Assembly (NCBI GenBank): GCA_017303475.1
Contig: JAFLBO010000036.1
Coordinates: forward strand, 1-52,253
DNA length: 52,253 bases
Source: Chitinophagales bacterium
GTDB taxonomy: Bacteria > Bacteroidota > Bacteroidia > Chitinophagales > Saprospiraceae
Direction of reading: 5' to 3'
The notes under the pieces were generated by a model. The model did not search any database, was not told the origin of the DNA, and was given only the letters and a program-made list of their open reading frames with translations. Of the stretch, positions 16,922 to 25,202 are shown one piece after another (the stretch's first letter is position 1; the number at the start of each line of letters is the position of its first letter). Both the position numbers and the translations under genes were made by a program.

Positions 16922-19015
16922 TTATTTAGCCACTACTACCTTAATAGTGAACGACTCCTCTCCGGCTCTCACCTGCAACAGGTACAAACCATTAGCAAGG
17001 TGGTTCATGGGCATGGAAAGCCCGTTAGGACCTTCTGTAGCATTCACCGTTTCCTGAGCTACTGTTCTGCCAGCCAGATCTACTAACTGAAGCGTGGTTT
17101 CTACATTCCCACTTGCTTCAAACTGGATATTCAGCTGATCAGTTACCGGATTTGGGCCGGCCAGGAAATTGAATACTCCAGCTTGCTCCAGACTTTCTGC
17201 AGACATATCGTTCCTGTCGTCGCCACCTGAACCATTAAAGCCTGGCTGCTGACAGCCGGTAATGACTACATCATCAATATACACCCGGTCGTCGTCGGCA
17301 GACGCATCTGCACGGAAGCGTAAACGGGTGTTGGCTGTAAACGGACCGGCAATTACCACCTGGCCAGAAGTATGAACGCCATTGGAAAATTGCGTTCCGG
17401 CATTGTAATCACCAACCGTTGTGTAGCTGGCGCCGCCGTTGGTGGAAATCTGCAGCCAAAAATCTTCTCCGTTTTCAAAACTTACAGCGTAATAGGAAAA
17501 GTCAATGGTCAGTTCATCATAAGACACCCAGTTCTGATTGTTTGTAGTCATCAGAGAGGTGTTGGTATTATCCCTGAGCAGGATACTGTAGGTGGGAGAA
17601 TTGGCAAAACTTGCATTATTCGTCCGAACACAGTCGGTTCCGCCGTCTGTCCAGATACCAAATCCTGATTCAAAATTATTGGAGTTAATGTTTACATAAT
17701 TACATCCTCCACCTCCACAAGCAGTCAGGCAGGCAGCGTTGTACACTTTGTCTCTAATCAAATCGCCAGGTTGAGGGCCGAATCCATTATTGAAATTAAT
17801 GCCAATATTGCCCAGCAAGTGACAATAGCTCATAATAGTTCCGCCGTTGGTGGGCAGTGGGCCGTTACAGCCTTCACTGTAGCCCGCTGTTGGTCCACAA
17901 CCATCAATGGCCGTGTTATTACCATTCCATGCGCATGCATGCGTATGCGGGGAGCCCAGGTTGTGACCAATTTCGTGCGTAATTACTTCAATTGTCCATG
18001 AATAGGTTGGCACATCACTATAGGTGGAGTAGATACTGCTGTATCCTACACCCCAATATGAATTACAAAGCACATCAAGATAGGCAACACCGCCAAGGTT
18101 GTTAATGCCAACCAGGTGAGCGAGGTCCCCGTTGTATACACCATTTAATTCATCTCTGAACTGGGTCAGGTAATTGCCGGCAGAAGGCCCGGTGTATGGA
18201 TCTGCCACGTCCCAAACAAACAATTCATGCAGCACTACATTCACAGATTCATTGGCATACAACGCGGTAACCTGATTAAATACTCCGGTCATATAGGATG
18301 TTACGTTGGCAACACTTCCTTTGTTTTGAAAAAGTGTGTAATCTGTTTCCACATACATGCGCACACAGTTATCAGGGCCGGCAGAACGATCAGATACCGT
18401 TGGATTGTCGCCAATTTTGTGCAGTACGTCGTCAGTTTCACAAGCAGGGCCGCGGGATTCAATCAAATCTGAATTTTTGTACAGAATATGGGTTTTATCC
18501 GGAGTTCCAGACAACAGCCCGATGGTGTACAACTCCTGATTGTACTCTATCTGACCCATTATTTCGCCATCAAATACGCTGATGGTTACTAAAGATGCCG
18601 GATTGTTTTGCACAATACCCCAATAATACTGCCCTTTATCAGCGTTAAAAACGAGTCCGCCGCTAGAGGCATTCCGCACCTGAAATTCACCGGAAAGATT
18701 CTTGGCAGGAACCAGGTCCAGCGTAATGCTGCTGCCATTTTCCCAGGGGAGTGTGAGGGAAACAGCTTCGCCCGGATGTGTAAGCAGTTCTTTGGTTTTA
18801 GTTGCATCCCAGGCCAGCAAGGTTCCATGTTTCAGGGCTTTCTGGGCAATGGCACGTTCCGCAGATTGGTCTGCCTGCTGCCTCAGTAATGGCAGACTCA
18901 GAAATTCCTGATTGGCTTTGGCTTGCAAAACCATTTGGGGAATCGGTTTGAGGGATTGACCAAAAATGACTGTTGAAAAGAACAGCAACGCAATGGACAT
19001 AAAAGGTTTAAACAT
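16922..19015 (-). CDS. T9SS-exported reprolysin-like (M12B-type) metallopeptidase
   Basis: Secreted metzincin. The signal peptide ends TVIFGQ. A propeptide-like region (~25-200) is followed by the catalytic domain with zinc motif HEIGHNLGSPHTHACAW (~345-361); the Met-turn is probably GTIMSYCH. A MAM/jelly-roll-like beta domain (FESGFGIWTDGG ... DDRVYIDDVVITG) follows. The last ~80 residues, from AGPNPVTDQLNIQF to VVVAK, are a type A T9SS sorting domain. 697 aa; ATG at 19015. Likely role: breakdown of extracellular protein. A -7 element TACATTTG (19079-19072 on the - strand) lies ~57 bp upstream, with a TTG 16 bp further. Confidence 0.93.
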   Translation of the reverse strand: MFKPFMSIALLFFSTVIFGQSLKPIPQMVLQAKANQEFLSLPLLRQQADQSAERAIAQKALKHGTLLAWDATKTKELLTHPGEAVSLTLPWENGSSITLDLVPAKNLSGEFQVRNASSGGLVFNADKGQYYWGIVQNNPASLVTISVFDGEIMGQIEYNQELYTIGLLSGTPDKTHILYKNSDLIESRGPACETDDVLHKIGDNPTVSDRSAGPDNCVRMYVETDYTLFQNKGSVANVTSYMTGVFNQVTALYANESVNVVLHELFVWDVADPYTGPSAGNYLTQFRDELNGVYNGDLAHLVGINNLGGVAYLDVLCNSYWGVGYSSIYSTYSDVPTYSWTIEVITHEIGHNLGSPHTHACAWNGNNTAIDGCGPTAGYSEGCNGPLPTNGGTIMSYCHLLGNIGINFNNGFGPQPGDLIRDKVYNAACLTACGGGGCNYVNINSNNFESGFGIWTDGGTDCVRTNNASFANSPTYSILLRDNTNTSLMTTNNQNWVSYDELTIDFSYYAVSFENGEDFWLQISTNGGASYTTVGDYNAGTQFSNGVHTSGQVVIAGPFTANTRLRFRADASADDDRVYIDDVVITGCQQPGFNGSGGDDRNDMSAESLEQAGVFNFLAGPNPVTDQLNIQFEASGNVETTLQLVDLAGRTVAQETVNATEGPNGLSMPMNHLANGLYLLQVRAGEESFTIKVVVAK

Positions 19016-19071
19016 AACTTGATTTGTTTAAAACGTGAATGAATGTTGGTTATTAAAATTTTGGCGAAGGC

Positions 19072-19098
19072 CAAATGTAGCCTATTCTTTATTGCCAA
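19072..19098 (-). promoter_or_regulatory. Putative promoter of the M12B-like peptidase
   Basis: TTG (19098-19096), a 16-bp spacer and a perfect TAnnTTTG element TACATTTG (19079-19072) on the - strand. The rest of the gap to the response-regulator stop (19199) shows nothing else. Confidence 0.5.
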
Positions 19099-19198
19099 AA
19101 CAAACTAAAAGCTCAAAAACTCACCAAAAAATTTCATTCTACCAAATAAACGCATATTCAGTTTCAAACAACTGGAGAAGTAGCACTGCTATGAAATA

Positions 19199-19906
19199 TC
19201 ACCCCAGCAGTTTGCCCTTGATAAGTCCTAGAACCACCTCCCGGTAATTTTCACCAATACTAATGGGCTGGGTTACCTCTTTTAACCGAAGGCAATTGCC
19301 TTCAATCCCTGTGATACGTGACAACGGAACAATGAACGATTTATGCACCCTCAGGAATTGTTTTCCTGCTAACTGATCTTCCATATTTTTCATGCTGGTA
19401 TTGACCAGTATTTTTTTTCCGCCGGTATGTATGGCCACATAATTCCTCATTCCTTCTATAAAATCAACTTCATCCAGTTCAATTTTAAGCAGCTTGCCTT
19501 TCAACTCTGTTTTCACAAACATGTAGTCGTTTTCGTCTTGTTCACGAACCCGGTCTATTTGCTCCACGGCCTTTTGTACAGCTGAAAGAAATCGGGGCAA
19601 TCTTATTGGCTTAAGCAGATAGTCAATCACGTGCAGATCGTATCCCTCCAATGCATATTCTGCATAGGCTGTAGTAAGTATTACCCTGCTTTTTTGACGA
19701 ATGGTTTTGATGAAGTCTATACCGGAGAGTTCCGGCATGAGCACGTCAAGAAAAATGAGGTCTATTTTCTGTTCATTTACTACCTGCAAGGCCTCCACCG
19801 GGTTCAGAAAACTGCCGGCAAGGTGAAGCTGTGGCGATTGATGTATATAGTGTTGTAGTATATCGATGGCATGTTGCTCATCATCTACAATGATACAGTT
19901 AATCAT
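19199..19906 (-). CDS. LytTR-family response regulator
   Basis: Transcription regulator of a two-component system. The receiver domain (~1-120) has the acidic pair D8/D9, phosphoacceptor D54 in FLDVLMPE and the conserved Lys in DYLLKPI. A LytTR DNA-binding domain follows (~128-235; FIEGMRNYVAIHT, FLRVHKSFIVPLSRI). The length of 235 aa is typical. The start ATG at 19906 overlaps the kinase stop by 4 bases (ATGA), so the pair is translationally coupled. No LytTR direct-repeat binding site was recognised nearby, so the regulon is unknown; the adjacent exported peptidases are possible targets by proximity only. Confidence 0.93.
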   Translation of the reverse strand: MINCIIVDDEQHAIDILQHYIHQSPQLHLAGSFLNPVEALQVVNEQKIDLIFLDVLMPELSGIDFIKTIRQKSRVILTTAYAEYALEGYDLHVIDYLLKPIRLPRFLSAVQKAVEQIDRVREQDENDYMFVKTELKGKLLKIELDEVDFIEGMRNYVAIHTGGKKILVNTSMKNMEDQLAGKQFLRVHKSFIVPLSRITGIEGNCLRLKEVTQPISIGENYREVVLGLIKGKLLG

Positions 19907-20967
19907 AATGGGTTGATAGTCAGTTCAGTGGTATAAACGTCAGCCTCCTCGTTTATGTCAAAACGAAATTGTCCCGGGTACGTTAACTCCAGTCTTTTCC
20001 GAATATTGTCAAGTCCAATACCTGTGGAAAGTTGTTTGGGGCCAGACTTCTTTTTATTTCGACAAATGAAATGCAATGCCAAACCGCTTATCTGCAATCG
20101 TATATCAAGTGGTTGACTAGGATCTTTGAGATCGCCATGCTTGAAAGCATTTTCCACCAGGGTAATCAATATAAAAGGAGCAATCCGTAAGTCACTTAAT
20201 GAACCTAGTACGGTAAAATGCACCTGAAGTTTGTTTTCAAAACGCAACTGATTGATTTTGATAACATTATTCACATGCTCAACTTCATCTTCCAAAAGTG
20301 CTTTCCCGTCCTGTCGCGTTTGTTCGTCCAAAGCATATCGCATGATATCACTGAGTGTAAGGATGCCTTCTGAAAGTTCTTCTGAATACGGTAATGATTT
20401 AGCGTACAGGAAGTTGAGGGTATTGTGTAAAAAATGTGGATTGATCTGGGCTTTTAAAAAATTGAAATTGGCCTGAGATTTTTCCATCTCAAGTTGTAAT
20501 TTTTGCTCTTGCAATATCCGGCGTTGCACCAATGCCTCCCGGATATTTGTCAGGTAGGCAAAAACAAACGACAACACCAATATAGGAATCAAACCCTGCA
20601 TGCAGTTGCAAAGCATGTTTGGCAAAGCATCGTATTTTTTCAGCAGAAACCCCGGCAATACATAATACAACATGGTGTGGTAAGCAAAAGACGCCAGGAT
20701 AATTTTCCCGCTAACTACAACGTACCTGCTAAAGCTTCTGCGATGTACAATCAGGTGATAATAGAGATTCAAGCTAAAAAATACGAGTACCACATGGTAC
20801 ATCACGCGCATAGCATAACGCACTAGTTTAAACCAAAATGGTATTGCACCTGTAGCCGGATCTTCCGTTACGCCGGAATCAGGCATAAAAAAACATATGC
20901 CTCCCATTAGTCCAAACAACAGCAACAGATATTTGAATGGATATCGTGTTTTAAATGGCAACTGCAT
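19903..20967 (-). CDS. LytS-like membrane sensor histidine kinase
   Basis: Sensor kinase partnering the LytTR regulator. About four transmembrane segments fill residues ~10-140 (for example YLLLLFGLMGGICFF, VMYHVVLVFFSLNLYY, YHTMLYYVLPGFLL, LIPILVLSFVFAYL). A short coiled linker rich in Gln/Glu leads to the His_kinase domain (PF06580 type) with phosphoacceptor His in AQINPHFLHNTLNFLY. An HATPase domain follows (LVENAFKHG; GIGLDNIRKRL). There is no periplasmic sensor domain, so it probably senses within the membrane. ATG at 20967 (354 aa) is preferred; a GTG at 21015 would add 16 residues. It is divergent from the haloperoxidase gene. Confidence 0.92.
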   Translation of the reverse strand: MQLPFKTRYPFKYLLLLFGLMGGICFFMPDSGVTEDPATGAIPFWFKLVRYAMRVMYHVVLVFFSLNLYYHLIVHRRSFSRYVVVSGKIILASFAYHTMLYYVLPGFLLKKYDALPNMLCNCMQGLIPILVLSFVFAYLTNIREALVQRRILQEQKLQLEMEKSQANFNFLKAQINPHFLHNTLNFLYAKSLPYSEELSEGILTLSDIMRYALDEQTRQDGKALLEDEVEHVNNVIKINQLRFENKLQVHFTVLGSLSDLRIAPFILITLVENAFKHGDLKDPSQPLDIRLQISGLALHFICRNKKKSGPKQLSTGIGLDNIRKRLELTYPGQFRFDINEEADVYTTELTINPL

Positions 20968-21110
20968 TGAACAAAAGTAGGGGCTTTGTACAGAACCAAG
21001 CGACTGAGCAAACACCTGTTTGTACTGACAATAAGCCGGTTGGTGTAATATTTAACAGCATGCGAATAAGCCCCGGGTAGGTTTGGGGCATTAACCATTC
21101 GTATCAAGCT

Positions 21111-22415
21111 ATGAAATACCAAACACTCCTCCTGTTGTTGTTCCTCACAACTCAAGCCACAGCACAGGTAGAACCCTCAGCCGGATCCTGGAACACTTTT
21201 TTCTGCGGACCCGCCTCTGAATACCGTCTGCCCCGACCCTCACCAGCCAAATCTGAAACAGAACAGATTCTGGCAATTCAAAAAAAGCTTAGTGACAATG
21301 ATCTCCGGCAAATTCAATTCTGGAATGCCGGCGCACCAGGTTATCGGTGGCAAGACCTGATCATGAGCCTCTGGATGACTCCTAAAGCGGGCGACAAAGG
21401 GGCCTTATCTTTTTTACTCACTGCCACTGCCAGTTACGACGCAACAGTGGCAGCCTGGGATTCCAAATACACATGGAAACGTTTGCGCCCTTTTGAAGCC
21501 GATAAACGTATTCAGTTACTCGTTCCAATACCCGGAAGCCCAAGTTATCCCTGCGAGTACTCAGTGGTGGCCGGCGCGGCATCTACCATTATTGGACATT
21601 TCTACCCACATTTGGCAGATTCAGTTCAACGTATGGCACAGCACATAATGGATGCTCGGGTTGCTGCAGGTGTGGCCTATCCCGGCGACACCCGGGCGGG
21701 ATTTGAGTTGGGAAAAAAAATAGCCGAACTGGAAATTGAACGGACCAGGCACTTTGTCCCGGAAGTCAAATGGGATGGAAAACGTCCCGATGGAGCGCAT
21801 GTTTGGAAAGGCAATCCAATGTCGCCTATGGCCGGACACTGTCAGACAGTAGCCTTAAGCAGTGGAAGCCAGTTCAGGCCAGGTCCGCCACCTGATTATA
21901 CCAAAGATATGGAAGAACTGAAAAATTTCAAGCCTAATTTCATGACGGGCGCCAATGCATTCTTTTTTGCATCAGAATCATTTTGGGACGAACAATTGAA
22001 CAAAAAAATATTTGAATATAATTTGCACCTCAACCCGCCAAGAGCTGCTCGCCTGTATGCCCTGACAGCTATAGGCTATTATGACGGATTTACAGCCTGC
22101 TGGGATGCTAAGTATACCTATTGGGGCACCCGGCCCGATCAGTTCGACCCTGCTTTTCGCCCATTTATCCTGATTACACCGCCATTTCCAGGCTATCCAT
22201 CCGGACACGCAGCCATCAGCGGCATTATGGCGGAACTTTACAGTGCGTTTTTTCCGCTGGACAAGGCGTATTTTCATCAAAAAGCCATTGATGCAGCAGA
22301 ATCTCGATTCCAGGCCGGCATTCATTTTCGCACCGATAATGAGGTAGGTCTCGAACTCGGACGAAAAGTAGGTGGCGTTATACTGAAGAAATTTTTGCCT
22401 GATGCTGGCAGGTAA
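21111..22415 (+). CDS. Secreted vanadium-dependent haloperoxidase-like PAP2 protein with duplicated halves
   Basis: Exported protein of the PAP2/vanadium haloperoxidase superfamily, which binds phosphate or vanadate in a helical bundle. A signal peptide (ends TQATA) precedes two homologous halves. Residues ~98-205 and ~313-425 share T-A-x-x-x-Y-D-x-x-x-A-x-W-D-x-K-Y-T followed by R-P. The C-terminal half keeps the active-site pattern: PSGHAAISG (363-371) and SRFQAGIHFRTD, whose Arg399 and His405 are likely ligands. The N-terminal half has SYPCEYSVVAG and ARVAAGVAYPGD, lacking both histidines, so it looks catalytically dead. ATG at 21111, 434 aa. Phosphatase and haloperoxidase activity cannot be separated by reading. 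It stands alone. Confidence 0.85.
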   Translation: MKYQTLLLLLFLTTQATAQVEPSAGSWNTFFCGPASEYRLPRPSPAKSETEQILAIQKKLSDNDLRQIQFWNAGAPGYRWQDLIMSLWMTPKAGDKGALSFLLTATASYDATVAAWDSKYTWKRLRPFEADKRIQLLVPIPGSPSYPCEYSVVAGAASTIIGHFYPHLADSVQRMAQHIMDARVAAGVAYPGDTRAGFELGKKIAELEIERTRHFVPEVKWDGKRPDGAHVWKGNPMSPMAGHCQTVALSSGSQFRPGPPPDYTKDMEELKNFKPNFMTGANAFFFASESFWDEQLNKKIFEYNLHLNPPRAARLYALTAIGYYDGFTACWDAKYTYWGTRPDQFDPAFRPFILITPPFPGYPSGHAAISGIMAELYSAFFPLDKAYFHQKAIDAAESRFQAGIHFRTDNEVGLELGRKVGGVILKKFLPDAGR

Positions 22416-22458
22416 TTAGCCCCCGTCGCAACAAGTCTACTGTACCTTTTACCTAAGT

Positions 22459-23952
22459 CTAATGGGGTAAATCAGACATTGGAAGCATCGCCTTACCCGC
22501 TTTGCTTTCAATGTCTGCCTTACGTGCCTCAATCATTTTATCATATGTTTTAATCAACATACCCAAACGGGGATTCGACAAAAAGAAGGCCCGATGCCGG
22601 TTCATAAAACGCCAGAAAAGCGCATCCCAAACGGCCGTCCAATCCCCCTTTCTGTAATTGCTCATTTTGAGGATATAACTACTCCCACTGATGTAAGGTT
22701 TGGTGGCCATTAGTCCGCCATCGGCAAACTGACTCATACCATAAACATTGGGCACCATCACCCAATCATAAGCATCAATAAACAGCTCCATAAACCATTG
22801 ATACACCGCATCAGGGTCTGTTTCCGTGAGCAACATGTAATTCCCCAGAATCATTAACCGTTCTATATGATGACAATACGCCGTTTTCAACACCTGCCTG
22901 ATGACGCCATCCAGCGGCGGAATTCCGGTTTTAGCTGTATAAAATGCAGCTGGCAGCTGACGGCTGAATTTCCAGAAATTGGTTGTCCGCTCGCGCACGC
23001 CTGAGTACACATACACCCCGCGAATAAACTCCCGCCAACCAATAATCTGCCGGATAAAGCCTTCCTGGGAATTCAACGGAACCTGATTCACCTTAGCGTA
23101 GGCGAGGGCGGCATCCACCACCTGACCCGGCAGCAATAAACCAATGTTGAGTAATGGTGACAAAACACTGTGGTGAAGCACCGCAGATCCGTCTACCATC
23201 GCATCTTCGTACACACCAAATTCCTGGAAGCGGGTTTCAAGAAACTGCTGCAGCCAAACCTCGCTTTCTGCATGGGTAGACGGATAAATAAATGTTGTGG
23301 AAATCTGTCCGTGGTTTTGGCCATAATGTTGTTCCACATAAGCAATGGCCTCAGTCATGAAGGAATTAAGCGCCGGAAAATAAACCCAGGGTGGCTGTTT
23401 ATCTTTGGGGTACTTCTCCCGGTTCTCGGTATCGTGACTCCATTTTTCTCCCACTGGTTTACCCTGCTCATCGAGCAAAATATTCCGTTTTTTGCGTTGC
23501 TGAATGTAAAAGTCGGTTTGAAAATACTTTTTTCGGGACCCGAAATAGGCCTCCAGATCGTTTTTTGTATTGAGAAATAGTGGCGTGGGTAACTCCTGAC
23601 AGGTAATACCAAAGCTTTGGCAGGATTGCAGGATGCGCTTTTCCAGCCAGTTGTCGCAAACATCATAAAAACACAAACGGGTAGCGCCTTCCTCCGCTAA
23701 TTGCGCAATGAGTTTTCGCACATCGCAAGCCGGCTGTATGGCCTCAGTATACCTGACTGCCAACCCGCATTGGTCCAGATAATGACGGTAGTACTGCATA
23801 CTGGCCCGGTGAAGCGCCAGTTTTTGCTTGTGAAAGGCGTATTGGTTAAAATACAGGTATTCCTCAACGAGATGTACTTCATCAGCCTGTTCCAATGGTT
23901 TAATGTCCTTAAACAACTGATGCGGGAAAACAACAAATACGGTTTTGCTCAT
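22459..23952 (-). CDS. Photolyase/cryptochrome-related protein (DPRP family) lacking the Fe-S cysteines
   Basis: Flavoprotein of the deoxyribodipyrimidine photolyase-related (PhrB/FeS-BCP) family, which repairs (6-4) photoproducts with light. The N-terminal Rossmann domain starts VFVVFPHQLF. The FAD-binding helical domain includes EGFIRQIIGWREFIRGVYVY, HHIERLMILGNYMLL (~360-374) and GLMATKPYISGSSYILKMSNY (~411-431). Fe-S members carry a C-x2-C and a further Cys right after the last motif. Here that stretch is RKGDWTAVWDALFWRF, so the 4Fe-4S cluster is probably absent. 497 aa; ATG at 23952. It is placed 8 bp downstream of the alkB-like gene, suggesting one repair operon. Light-driven repair or photoreception both remain possible. 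Confidence 0.88.
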   Translation of the reverse strand: MSKTVFVVFPHQLFKDIKPLEQADEVHLVEEYLYFNQYAFHKQKLALHRASMQYYRHYLDQCGLAVRYTEAIQPACDVRKLIAQLAEEGATRLCFYDVCDNWLEKRILQSCQSFGITCQELPTPLFLNTKNDLEAYFGSRKKYFQTDFYIQQRKKRNILLDEQGKPVGEKWSHDTENREKYPKDKQPPWVYFPALNSFMTEAIAYVEQHYGQNHGQISTTFIYPSTHAESEVWLQQFLETRFQEFGVYEDAMVDGSAVLHHSVLSPLLNIGLLLPGQVVDAALAYAKVNQVPLNSQEGFIRQIIGWREFIRGVYVYSGVRERTTNFWKFSRQLPAAFYTAKTGIPPLDGVIRQVLKTAYCHHIERLMILGNYMLLTETDPDAVYQWFMELFIDAYDWVMVPNVYGMSQFADGGLMATKPYISGSSYILKMSNYRKGDWTAVWDALFWRFMNRHRAFFLSNPRLGMLIKTYDKMIEARKADIESKAGKAMLPMSDLPH

Positions 23953-23960
23953 GAATGGAG

Positions 23961-24539
23961 TTAGCGCACTATAGTCCTGAAAGTAAGATTGATCCTGGGC
24001 ATTTTAATGGCCCGGGCGGGCGGTAATTGGTGCAGCCAATGAGTTTGGGTAGGCCCCTTCATCAGCAGCAGACTGCCATTTTCCAGCAATATTTCTACTC
24101 TTTCCCCCGAAACTCTGTGTTTGAACGAGAATTTTCGGGCTGCACCGAACGACAAGGAGCAAATAGCCCCGTCTTTTTTAAGCTCGGGTTCATTGTCTCT
24201 GTGCCAGCCCATACCTTCCTTTCCATCGTGGTAAAGGTTTAGCAGACAGGAATTGTAGGTATCGCCGCTTACCGCCTCTGCAACAGCTTTCAACCTTAAT
24301 AGTTCAGGACTCCAGGGAAGGGCCTGCCGGCTAATCCTGGCATAGGTATAGGCAAAAGACTGATCGCCATACCAGGCCACCTTGCGACTCGTCACGATTT
24401 TTTTACCAAACATGATGACCTCATCGTGCTTCCAATGTATGGTTTGGAGCAAAATCTGCAGGTATCTCTGAGATTCTTCAGCGCTAAACACCGGGCCGGC
24501 ATACCAGGCCGTACCGTCAAAAGGAAGCAGGTTATCCAT
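23961..24539 (-). CDS. AlkB-like 2-oxoglutarate/Fe(II) dioxygenase
   Basis: Oxidative DNA/RNA dealkylation enzyme that removes methyl groups such as 1-methyladenine and 3-methylcytosine. The iron triad is His113 and Asp115 (GWHRDNE) with His170 (HWLHQLP). The 2-oxoglutarate-binding motif RINLTFR (182-188) matches the AlkB signature RxNxTxR. The length (192 aa) and the preceding KVAWYGD and YNSCLLNLYHDG segments fit the ALKBH2/3-like bacterial group. ATG at 24539. It lies 33 bp after the DUF998-like gene and 8 bp before the photolyase-related gene on the same strand. The pairing with photolyase points to co-expressed damage reversal. Confidence 0.93.
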   Translation of the reverse strand: MDNLLPFDGTAWYAGPVFSAEESQRYLQILLQTIHWKHDEVIMFGKKIVTSRKVAWYGDQSFAYTYARISRQALPWSPELLRLKAVAEAVSGDTYNSCLLNLYHDGKEGMGWHRDNEPELKKDGAICSLSFGAARKFSFKHRVSGERVEILLENGSLLLMKGPTQTHWLHQLPPARAIKMPRINLTFRTIVR

Positions 24540-24572
24540 AAAACTCGTCAGTTATGGAACCATAACAACAAA

Positions 24573-25202
24573 TCACCGAATATGATCAAAATCCTCTTTG
24601 CGCGTGAAATACTCCAGGCATAAAATCCAGACAATCTGTAATATATGAGTTATTTTTTGCACCAATGGCATGTAATCATGGCTGCTACGGGTGGTGAACA
24701 TGAAGGCTGCACCATATAAACTCAATAAAACCAATACCGTAAATATGCTCAGAACTCTGAGACGGGATTTCAGCAAGGTGACTGTGATGTAGAAAGACAC
24801 AAGCAGGTTCAACACGATGCCGATAGTAACCAAGGGATTGTGCAGGACAGGGATGGTAACCAATACAGAGGAAATGGTTAGCAGCAAACCGCCATATTTG
24901 ATCACCACCGATAACTGTTTTGAGGCCAATTTTCTGGAAAAACGCAGAAAACCAAGACCTGAACTCATACCCATCAGTACTGCGCCTATTACAGCAAAAG
25001 GCCGGGCCGGGTTATCGGCGCCGTTCACCGCCTTATACTCCAACATATCGCTGAGGTAATTTTCGGTCCAGCTAAAGCCCACTGATTGTGGGTCCCGGGG
25101 GCTTCCGCCCGGATAATTCAGACCTGCCACCAGCAGAAATCCCACCGACAGTATAAACCCGATGAGGACAATGTTTTTGTTTAGCATATCTGTCTTGAGC
25201 AT
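24573..25202 (-). CDS. DUF998-like polytopic membrane protein
   Basis: 209-aa integral membrane protein with about six hydrophobic segments (IVLIGFILSVGFLLVAGL, FAVIGAVLMGMSSGLGFL, YGGLLLTISSVLVTIPV, TIGIVLNLLVSFYITV, VLSIFTVLVLLSLYGAAF, ITHILQIVWILCLEYF). The NYLSDM stretch after the first helix recalls DUF998 proteins. No catalytic motif is visible; function unknown. The start ATG (25202-25200) directly follows the stop TAA of the upstream TMTC-like gene (25205-25203), so the two are co-transcribed and probably translationally coupled. It heads toward alkB and the photolyase-related gene. Confidence 0.75.
   Translation of the reverse strand: MLKTDMLNKNIVLIGFILSVGFLLVAGLNYPGGSPRDPQSVGFSWTENYLSDMLEYKAVNGADNPARPFAVIGAVLMGMSSGLGFLRFSRKLASKQLSVVIKYGGLLLTISSVLVTIPVLHNPLVTIGIVLNLLVSFYITVTLLKSRLRVLSIFTVLVLLSLYGAAFMFTTRSSHDYMPLVQKITHILQIVWILCLEYFTRKEDFDHIR

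Noticed and set aside
19016..19198. LytTR binding direct repeats next to the regulator pair
   Set aside because: No pair of ~9-bp direct repeats at the usual spacing was seen in the adjoining intergenic regions.
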